Below are positions 1 to 12,000 of a stretch of DNA of 64,000 bases, one piece after another (the stretch's first letter is position 1; each line of letters opens with the position of its first letter). The notes under the pieces are model-generated. The model had not been told where the DNA came from. It saw only the letters and a program-made list of their open reading frames with translations, and did not search any database. Position numbers and translations under genes: made by a program. This DNA is from an uncultured Erysipelotrichaceae bacterium (GTDB taxonomy: Bacteria; Bacillota_I; Bacilli_A; RF39; UBA660). The stretch lies in the NCBI GenBank assembly GCA_902775285.1, contig CACYLI010000002.1, forward strand, positions 18,756-82,755, in the 5' to 3' direction.

Positions 1-3000
1 AATCCAATAGTAATTGTTTTATTATTTCTTCCACCTGTTAATAAATCTTCTTGTGAAGCAACATCTCTCATATATTGTTGAAGAGTACCTATATTTCTAT
101 TTCTAACATTATCTATTCCAAATAATGTAGGTAATGCTTCTAATAAACCTGGAAGACCTTTAATATCTTCTAGTTTTATATTTCCTAAAAGTGAAAGACT
201 ATCAAATAATTCTAAATCATTTTCTGTTCTGCTTTCAATTAATTCTTCTGTTAATTCTTTAATGAAATAATCACTTACAGATAATAATGGACTTATTCTT
301 GAATCTACATTTAAAATAGCATCAGTATTACCTTCATTAATAATTTTAAATATAGCTTTTTGTTTTGCAAGTTTAGCTTTATCTATATTATATTTAATGT
401 TTCCATCTGGATTAGGTAATACCCATCCATAGAAGTATGAACCAAATTCATCAATTATATCTCTTACTTCTTCACTAATATTATCATTTACACCATCCAT
501 AAATTCTAATCTATAATTAAATGGTGAAATTCTAGATTCTTTTGTTACATTAGCAAACTCTGAATCATGCCAATATTTAGATTTGATTTGTTCACTAGAT
601 AAATACATAAATCCTGTAGTTGGACGTCCTACTTTAATATTATAATAATCTGGATGTCCCAATGGAATTGTCATATCTGGAACAATCAAACTTCCATCTT
701 CAAGTATTACATACATAGCAGCATGACTATTATAAACATAACTATTATCATCATACATTAATCTTTGTACTACAATTGATTCTGGTTTAAATCCTGCAGC
801 AATTAACATTTCACTATATATTTGAGCCCATGTAGCGCAAATGCATCCAGTCTTTTCAACTTCATCAATAGTTAGTTTTCTATTATATTCACTTTCATAA
901 TAAGCTGAACCTTCTTTACTTAGTGAATATCTATAAAGAGCACTATAATCTAACTTTTTACCTAATTCTAAGTATATTAATCTAGCCTTTTCAAACTCAC
1001 TCATTTCTGGTTTAATTTTAGCTAAAACTGATTCTTTTAATGTAGATTTATTAACTTCAGAATATTCTCTAATCATAGAGCCTTCATCAATTACTTCACT
1101 TGAATTCAATATTATACTTTCATCGTTAATTTTATTTTCAATATTTTCTTCATTTAGCTCAAATGTTCTTTCAAGAGTAGCTTCTTCATCAAATAAACTA
1201 TCTATTCCTTTTTGAATTATATTGTTTAATTTAGTTTTTCCATCTTCTGTTAATTTGCTTGCAATTCTTTCAATTTCATTAGAACTCTTACTCATTAAAT
1301 ATTCATATAAATCATTTTTTCCAATATCATTAAAGAATATGTCAGTAAGTAAACTACTGTTTTCTGATTTATTTATTAAAGCATCTATATGTAATGATGT
1401 AGCTTTATAATAAATTACAGTATCTGTTAATTGATCAAAACTTAATTTATTTAAGAATTGAGAATATTCTGTATTTGAATCATAATACTCATTAGCATAA
1501 CTTAATAATTGGTCTACATTATCGTCAAAGTATTTAATAACACTTTCTGGACTCATATGAGCATTTCTGACATATCCAATTTTTTCTCTTTCTCCTAAGA
1601 TATCACTTTCTACTAATAATCTCATTTGAGATGTAGTTAAATTTTGCCTAAAATTATTAAAATCTTCACTACTAAATGCATCATATAATTCAATCATTGC
1701 ATATGCAAGTTCATTTCCAGTTGTAGCACTATTTACAACATCTAGTTTTAATTCATTATTAATATCATCATTTCTTATTAATAATAGTTTTTGTTCTGTC
1801 GTTAAATTAGATAGTGTTTGTAAAAATTCTTCTTTACTTATTTGATTTCTTATTATTTCTAAAATAGTATTTACACTTCTTGCACTTCTTACTCTACTTA
1901 ATACCTCATTAGCTCCCATTTCATCAATAAGACCACTAATAGTTTCATGTGATAAGTAATTCTTTAAAATATAATCTAAATCTATACTATCATCTGTTCT
2001 TATTTCAGTAGCAAGAGTTACTATATCCATATTAGCTAATTCTTGATATCTTACACTATTTTCAGCTATAGTTCTAAGTAAAGGTGTATTTAAATTTGTT
2101 GTAGTAAATCTACAATTATATTGTGTTAAATCACTAAATTTAATTTCGTGTTTCATTCCCCAAGAAACAACTATTACACCATCTTCAGTTAAACCTACAA
2201 TTGTTGTAACATGGCCAGCGCCTTCTTTCCAATTTAGTATTTCAGTATTTCTTTCTCCATCTAAATTATGGAAAATAAGATTCTTTTGTGATTGATCAAC
2301 CACTCTAATAGTTTTTCCATTTTTATCTTTTGTATTAATTGTCTTAATTCTTTCTGTTAAAGATAAATGTTCTCCATTTAAGATTCTTCTTCTTAAATCC
2401 TGTTTTAATCTATCTATATCTAATGATCCATCTTTATCAAAATAATTTAAATTTGCATTATTTTCTATTTCAATTCCATAATCATTTAAATACTTAATAG
2501 CTGCAGAAGTTAGTATTCCACCTCTACTTGCATAGACTTGTTCTTTATCAGTACAATATTCAATATTACCAAATCTATCAACTTTTATTTTTCCATTTTC
2601 ATCAACTCTAGCATTTATGATTCTTTCATTAGTTACGGGATCTATACTGAATATTCTAGGATGATGTGCTCCATCATAAACACTTAAATCAGTAGAATTC
2701 ATTCTTATATACATATCCATAAGTAGCATTCTATAATTAAGTGTTTTCTTACCATTCTCAAATTCATACATATCAAATCCAAATGTTTTCTTAAATGCAG
2801 AAACATTATTTTTAAATGTACTAAATATTACATTTGTTAAATCAGCATAACTACAAGCACCTGCTTCATTATCTATAACATTTAATAAAGTGTTAATAGT
2901 TTCTTGTTCACTTAAATTATATTTATTTTTAAAATGTTCTACTAATCTAGTGTAACTTCCAATATCAATTCCACTATCTACTCCATCTTCAGTTACAAAA

Positions 3001-6000
3001 TTTCTAGTTCTATTAACTTCTCTAACTCTTTGATTTGTTCCAAATTGTTTTCTTGTATTGCTATCTCTTAAATGTTCATAGAAATTTGTATCTTCATTAA
3101 CATAAGTATCAACTATACTTAATACTTCTGATTTTTCATCCATATTAATAGTAAATTTACCATCTTTAACTTCAATTTTCCCTAAGAATCTATCACTTGC
3201 AAGAATAGAATCTAATCTACTTTCAGATAAGAATTCATCAGCGACTTCATTATATAAGAAGTCTCTTGAATTAGCAGTAATTGAAGCTATATTAGTTGTT
3301 GAATAATACATACTTCCATTTATATTATAAACATATATAGGTTTTCCATTATTATTGATAATATTACTTAAACCAATTTTACATTTACTTCCATCTGCTC
3401 TATTAACTGTATAGTAAACACCTATTAGATTTCTAGGATTACTAACATGTTCAATATAAGAATCATATTTTGAATTAATAATATATATTGCTTTTTGTAA
3501 ATTAGTTAAATAATCAATAAATTCACTATTACCAATACTTTCTAACTCGACTAATTGCTGATATGTTAATCTAGAATATATTACATTTCCATAGAATTCT
3601 TTTATCTTTAATATGTTATTTGCATTTAATAAAGGTATTAAATTCTTTCTACCATATTCAGTCAATCCAGTTCTAAAGAACAATTCATATTCTTTAACTT
3701 GTTCTACTGTTAAATCATTAAACAATTTATTAACATCTATATTAGATTTTTTATCTATAATTCTAACAATTAAATCCTCAATATTTTCTTTAGATAATAA
3801 ATTATTTGAAATAACTTCATCTAACATTTTTTCATTTAAATGATCAATAATATTTTCAGTATTTTTAAATCCACTAGAAAGAATATTTCTAACTACTTCT
3901 ATATCACTTATTTTATTTACAAAATCAGCATATGTCTGCATATCATTTACAGAATAAATTATTCTTTGTAGTGATTCTTTTGGCATACTACTAATTATTC
4001 TATTAACATTCAAATCTCTACTTATAACTTCATCAATAAATGATGTTTTAGAGAATAAATCTATAAATACTGGATTTTCTATTATTTCATAAATAGCTTC
4101 ATCACTAAGAGTAGATGTATCTATTGACTCACTTTGATAGTATTCTAATACTCTATTCTTAACGCTTTCATTACTTAATTTATGAATATTTGTTAATAGT
4201 GTTATTCCACATCTATCTAATACTTCATCAGTTAATTCAATATTTTCAAGCATTCTATTAACTACTAGTGAAATATCTGGTTTTAATACAGGTACTTCAT
4301 CTTGAGAAGACTGTTCATCATGTATAACTTCATCGTTAAACTTAATATCACTTGCTGCACGATCATCCATAGTAGAACGATCACTTCTACCATCTATTAC
4401 AGGAGCATTTGTATTTCCTGGTGCATTATTGTTTTCTGGTGTATTATCAACTACACCAAGCATTTGTCTTAAATTATTTGGAATTAATCCCATTAAAACA
4501 GTGTCACCACTTATAGCTCTTAATACTTGTGATGTTTGTGTATCACTTCCATTATTTATTCCAATTATTTTACCATTTGTTAGTTTTTCTATTTCAGTAT
4601 TATTTTTATCTATAGTTTCTTGAAGATTAGAAACTTGTTTTTCTAATTTTTCTATTTCAGTATCATTGCTTTGTATTTCTTTTTCAATATTACTTAATAT
4701 AGTAAAATCATTTTCTTTCTTAAGTCTTTCTCTTAATTCAACATTCTTTTGTTCAATACTTTCTAACTGTGTTCTATAATCTTCTAGTATCGTATTTATT
4801 CTTGAATTATCTTCACTTAATAGTGTTGCAATTGTATCTCTTGAATCTAAAGTTGTTTCAAGTCTCTTACCAAGAACTTCAATTTCTCTATCTAATTTTT
4901 CTTTTAATACTTCTAAACTTTCAATATCTTTATTTAATTTATCAAACTCAGTATTATTTTTTTCTTCTGGATTAATATCTTGTATTATTTGATTATTTTC
5001 ATCTAGTTTTTCATTAACCTTTTGTAAAGTTAGTAAACGTTCTGCTAATAGTTTTTCATTATATAAAAGTGTATCATTTATTTCTTGTTCAGTTGTAGAT
5101 TTTAAAAGAATATCATCATTAATACTAGTTATGTTTTCAAATAACTCTAATTGATGTTTTAATTTTGATATAGTATCTGTATTTTCCCTTGTTGCTAGAG
5201 AACTATCGTTTTCAATACTACTTTCAAGATTTAAAAGCGTATCTCTAATTGAAAGATAATTATCATAAACATAATCATTAGATTTATTTAATTCGCTTAA
5301 TAATTCTGATATTTCAGCATGAAGATTTATTAATTTAGATTCAGCTGCAATGTTTAAAATACCTTCTTTATTATTATTAAGCAATTCTGATACTTGATCA
5401 TTAGTTAGTCCTAAATCTCTTTGTAATTTTATATACTGTTCTCTTTTTTCTTTTAAAGAATCAAGTGTTTCTTGTCTTTCAGTTAAAATATTAGCAATTC
5501 TATCATCAGTAAGTGCTGCAATACTATCATGTCCATAATTTAAAGATTCATTTCTTGCATTAATAATTGCTTGCTCTAAATTTAAAGCTGCATATGCTTC
5601 TTCTAAAGCATAATCACTATATTTTATTTTTTCACTATTGATTTCTCCATTGGCAACTAATTGATCATATTTGGCTTTTAGTTCTGGATTAACTTCTGCT
5701 ACAGCAATTTTTTCTTTTAAATTATTTCTAATTTGATTCATGAAGCGTAAATCACTTCTTAATTCTTGAGATGTAAATAATTTTATAATATTAGATCCAC
5801 GATATTTATTATTTAAATATTTTAATGCAGACGGACTATCCAAAACTGCATATGATGCTAAGTCTATTCCAACATTTACAATATTTAAACCTTGACTAGC
5901 AACTCCACCTGCTACAGACATTACTCCACTAGTTATTGCACCATAAAGTCCAGCTTTTAATACTGCATTTGGATCAACTACAACACTTTCTCCGGTAAAT

Positions 6001-9000
6001 ACACTAGATAAAAATGCATCATAAACTTCTTGAACACTTTCTTCAAAACCTTCACTAAGCATTTTTGTAAATACTCCAGCAAGTCCTTTGGCACCTTCAA
6101 AGCTTTCATTTAGCATACTTAATCCTGGTAATTTACCTAATACAGCTTCCATAGTTGTTTCAGACAAACCAGATAATAAACCATATATTGTTGCGGTTGC
6201 TTCATCCATTCCTTCAATCATAGCTTGTTGTTTTGTTCCACCAGCTGCACTTAATCCCATTGTTGCAAAAGATGCAAGAAATTGGAATGATTTTAGTGCT
6301 GTCTCAGGAAGTCCTAAACCACCTGTAGCTACAGATATTCCTAATGTTGCCACAATTGAAGGTAACATATTACCTATACTGCTACCAATTTCATATTCAT
6401 TTATTAAATAAGATGCAAAATCATCATCAAGAGTTACATCATTTAGGAATTTTTCTATTTTATAATCTTTAGCAGTTTTCCTACCATCAGCAGCAAATAT
6501 ATTAATAAAATTATCTGCCCAACCATTAACTCCATCATATAATGAGTAACCAGCCATATAAGCAAATTTTCCAGCATCACTCCAAAAACCAGAGGTATTT
6601 TCAAAAGCTTCCTTCATTTTAGCATATCGTTCTTGCCCTAATTCATAACCTATAATTTTGGCACCAGTATCATTAAATATACTAAATATTTCTGTTGCTT
6701 CATCGATTCCATATTTATTCATAAGATATGAATAACATTGAAGTGCTTGCTCTGTTGTATAGTTATAATTATTTTCTTTACTTCCAGCTACTAATGCATT
6801 TAGATTATCAGTATATTTCTTTATATTTCCAGATACATCTAATCCAGTTGCATCGATTCCATTAGAAATACAATATAATGCTATTTGGTCTTTATTCTTT
6901 ACTAATTTGCCATCTTTATCATAAAAATACATTTGAAATGTAGAAGTTTCTGGATCAGGAATTTTTACAAAATGATCAACGCCTATATCTCCTGAAAATA
7001 AAGATTTATCTTGTGCATTCAAAATACATTTTATTTGATCAGCTGCAGTTTGTTCAATTTTTCGGTTTAAAATTGCATTTTCAAGACCATATTCAATTAC
7101 AAGACCATACTTATTCTCAAATATTTCTCTTTGAGAATCAGTTAATCCATCCGCTCCCATTCTTTCTGGTTCAATATATTTATCTTTTAATATTAATTTA
7201 CTTAATGCTTCTCCTGCAGGATCATGATATTGTGCATTAAATGCATTTCCTATAACAGATAAAATTTTAAACCAATTAGAATCTGAAGTTGCTTTATTTA
7301 TCGCAGATAAATTTTCAGATTGTTGTTCTTTTGTTTTTTCTAAAATATAATTATCAACATCAAATGAAAGTTGATTGTATTCAGCATTATTAGCAAGTAA
7401 ATAATTATGAATATCATCAGATGAAATAAATCCATCAAGATTTCCTGAAGACATTTCATTTATTCTAATCATATCCAATCTTGAAACATTTCTATTGTAT
7501 TCAATATCTTTTAATTGTTCTTCCAAAGTTGCTACTTTATCGTCTATTTCTACTGCTTCAGGATGATTTTCAAAAAATTCAACTGTTTGTTTTCTTGTTG
7601 CATATACATTTAAAGTTGTTTCATCTCGTAAAGCTTGAATTTGTTTTGCCTCTTCTAATTCCTTGCTAACACTTAAATACTCATTATTTAGTTCAATAGA
7701 TCTCATATATGAGAATATAAGTTGTTCACTAGAACTTAAAAAGCATGCATTATCTACTATTGTTTTAAGGTCTTTTTCTATACTAGCTAATTCACTTTTT
7801 TGTTCACTACTTAATTCTTGTTCACTAGCTTCAATTCCTTTTAATGTTTGGTATTTTTCAATCTTTGATTGTGCTTCTTGCGCTTCTTGTGCTTCTTTAT
7901 ATAAAGCAGAATTTGGATCTAATTCATCAAGATGTAAAATAGCATTTTGAACTTGTAAAGCATGTGAATTTTTATAATAGTTATCAATATATTCTTGATT
8001 TTCTTCAGAAATTACTGGTGTATATATAGTTATATCATCATTATTTGAAGATAAAACTTGTGTTTCAAAATTAGTGCCACTAATAATTCTAAGTACAGTT
8101 TGCATTTCACGAGAAGAAGCCATATACATATTAGCATTTGAAATATTATAATATGCTAATTGATCAACAACAGAAAACTTATTTGCATTAGAATAAATTG
8201 AATCAATTTTTGATTCTAATTTTTCTAACTCTTTTGTTTCAGAGGTTGATAATGTTGTTTTATCTTTTAATTCTAAATATCTTTTGTATTGACCTTTTGC
8301 ACTTATTATTTGTGTTGCTTGACTATATAATTCTTGTTCTTCTTTTGACAAAGTTCCATTTGCATATTTTTCTTGCCATTCGCTATAATTATTAATAATT
8401 TCTTGAGTTTTGATTTTAGGTAATACTTTTTGAGCATATTCAGAAAAATATAATTTACTTTCTTCTTCTGTTAATCCATCTTGTTTTATTTTATTATACT
8501 CTTCTAATTTCTTTACATCTTCTTCTGTAGCTTGACCTAATGCAATTCGAGACATAATATCACTAATTTCTAAATTATTTTCAGACATAGTATATAGTTT
8601 ATTTGTTAATAAAACTATTTGTATATCTTTATTACTTACTGCATAACCATATTTTGCTAAATTATTACCAAATTCAAAATATAATCTCGAATTTTCCATA
8701 TTTGAAAATGCTATTTGTTCTACTTGGCTAAATGGATTAATATTAGATTCTATTATATCCATATGACTATTAATTCTATTATATTCTTTTAATTCTTCAG
8801 GAGTTAATTCTCTTTGATTTTTAAAATCTTGAAGTTCTAAAAATCTATTATATTCTTTTCTAGAATCTATTATAACTTTAGCTCTTAAGAATTCTTTTGT
8901 TTCTGCATCTGTTAATTCATTATTATTATACTTTTCTTGCCATTCTTCATAATTATAAAGAATACTTTGTGTTTTAATAGCTGGTAATATTTTTGTATAT

Positions 9001-12000
9001 TGTTCACTATATACATTATTTTGTTCTTCTGTTAATCTTGGTTTTTCAATTTTATATAGTTCTGTTAATCTTCTTTCATAATTTGTTCTATCTCTATCTG
9101 ATAAATGTGAATTTGCTAGTTTATCACTTATTTCTTTTATTTCTTCTTGAGCATTATAATATGATATTGCTTGATTACATATACTATCTGTTAACAATAC
9201 AACATCTAAATCTTTATTTTCTACTGCATAACCATATCTATTCAAGTTATTTCCAAATTCCATAAACATTCTTGCGTTTTCCATATTTGAAAATGCAAGT
9301 TGTTCTACTTGACTAAATGGATATGCTTTTGTTGTTGCTGTATCAGTATCTATTTTAGATTCTAATCTAGATAATTCATTTTTTTCTTCAGTAGTTAATT
9401 TTTCTTTATCTTTTAGTTCTAAATATCTTCTTGCATCAACAATTTCAGTTGCTTGTAAATAGATTTCTTCTTCTGCTTTTGTTAATTTACCATTATTATA
9501 TTTCTCTTGCCATTCTTCATAATTATAAACAGCAGTTTGAACTTTAACAGCAGGTAAGATTTCATTTGCATATCTTCCCATATATAAATTTGATTGTTCT
9601 TTTGTTAAAACAACTGGTTTTGCATCTTTAAGTCCTTCTAATTCAGTTTCATACTTTTGTCTTTCACTTGCAGTAAGACTAGTATTATTTTGAAGTTCTC
9701 TTTCTAAAAATACTTTTCTATAATAAGCAGTTGATTGAGAATTCATATCATCAACTAATTTAATGATATCTAAATCTTTATTTTCAACTGCATATCCACT
9801 ACTTAAATAATTTGTTCTTATTTCATCATATACTCTTGCAGTATCACTGTAGCCAAAAATAGCCAATTCAATATCACTAAATGGATTAGCATTACTTTTT
9901 ATTGTACTCAATTGAGTTTTTAATGCATTATATTCTTCTTTTTCTTCTGCAGTTAATTTTGTTCTTCTTCCATATAATTCATCATATCTTTCTAGTTGTG
10001 CCTTTGCATCTAATACTTTCTTTGCCTCTGCTACAAGTTTTGAATCATATTCACCTTTTAATTCATCAAAATTATTAATTAAATTCCATAATTTTATAGA
10101 ATCACCATAGTTTTCTTCTAACCATTGTTTATCTTGTTCAGAAACTGCTGCAGTTGTATGTAATTCATCTTTTTTTGCTTGATAATGTGCACTATTATCA
10201 TTTGAACCCATCTCAATTTGACAAAGTTCTTGATTATTTTCAAACATCTGTTTTGCAATATTGAATGCTCTTACATCATCTTGTGACTTAAAATATTCAC
10301 CAATATTACTATAAAAATCCAAATTAAGTCTAGCACTTTCCATATGTTGAAATGCTATTTGATCTGCAACAGAAAAATTATAAATCAATTCTCTTGCTTT
10401 ATTAATTTCTTCTTCTAAATATGGAGGAATTGTTTCAAGATCGGCATATTTTTCTAATGTACTTCTTGCTTTTAATATTTCTTGTGCTTGGTGAAAATAT
10501 TCTAAATCTTTTCCTGATAATTCTCCTTTTCTATCTTTTATAGCCCACTCGCTAATATTATTAACCATACTTTGTACTTTTATTTTTGGTAATACTTCAT
10601 TAGCATATTTTGAAAAATATAATGCACTTTCTTCTTCAGTTAAACCAAATACTGTTCCATTTGTTGGATCATTATTTCTATAAATTGTTAGTACTCCATC
10701 TACTTCTTTTGTTAGTACTCCATAGTCTTTACCAATTTGTTCTAATCTTTTTTTATCTTCTTCTGTAGCTAAATTATCATTTATTTTTTTAACGAGAATT
10801 GCAGCTTCATTATTAGCTTGAGCCATATTATCAAGTTTTTGTGTTAATAATATTATTTGTAATTCATTATCTTCAACAGTAAATCCATGTTCTCTTAAGT
10901 TTTCTGCATACTCCATAAATACTCTTGTTGCATTTTGATAATAATATAATGCACTAGCAACACCAGAATATTGACCAGTTATTTTTTCAAGTTCTTTCTT
11001 TTCTTTTTCTTGTTTTTCAGTCAAATGTTCTAAGCCATTAAGTTCTGCTAATCTTGCTTGAGAGTTTTTAAATTCAGTTGCTTTATCAACCACTGATTTA
11101 GTTTTTTCATCTAAATCTGAATAGTTTGCAAGTAATTTATCATAATCATCCAAAATAGCTAACACTTCAATAGAGCTAGCATTTTCATTCATTACTTCAT
11201 TATAATATTTTTCATATAAAGCTCTTTCTTCATTAGTGCTTCCAAGAACTCTTATTGCATCGAAATGATCATCATATTTTTTCATTTCACTTTCTATTTC
11301 TAGTTTTGCAGAAAGATATTCTTTTTTTGTTATTTTTCTTTCAGCAAGTAATCTATCTAATTCTTTTATTTCTTCTTCTAGTGATAATAGTTTTTGAGAG
11401 TTTTCATATTCTTTAGCTAGATTTTCAATAACGGCACTTTGCGCATGATAATCTTTCAATCTAATATTATTTTCTTCAAGGTTTTTATAATATGATGATT
11501 GGCTTTCTAAAAATTTCTTTCTATATTCTTTGTATTTTTTACTATCTTTATTATATGCTTGTTTATTCTTTTCTTTATAACTTGCTAATCCTTTTTTATA
11601 TTTACTACTTTTTCTATCACTCTTTGAAGGATATTCATTTCCATGTTCTTCAGCCCACTTTGCAGCATATTCCTGTTCTAGCATAGCGTCTATAATATTT
11701 TTATAATTAGAATCAAATGTTTTTCTATTTGTTTTATCTAATTCTTTATAAAAATCATCTTTTCTTTTTTGAGCACTTGTATTAAATGTATCCATCCAAT
11801 TAGCTATTACAGCTTCACTTTGTCCAAGCATAGCTCCATATCCTGCTGCATATTCACTAGCTGTTAAATCAAATGCATAGTTCATTAAAGTTTTTTCTGA
11901 ATCTGAAAAAATTTCTTTTCCATCTTTATCTTTATTTGAATCATCCATTTTTTCTTTTAGATTAACTAATTGTTTATGTAAATTAGCTAGAAAACTATTA

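Noticed and set aside
1222..11686. Plus-strand open frames of 60-110 codons across the first 12 kb
   Set aside because: They lie opposite the giant gene, have Leu/Ile/Tyr-rich artificial composition and no ribosome sites; they are shadows.
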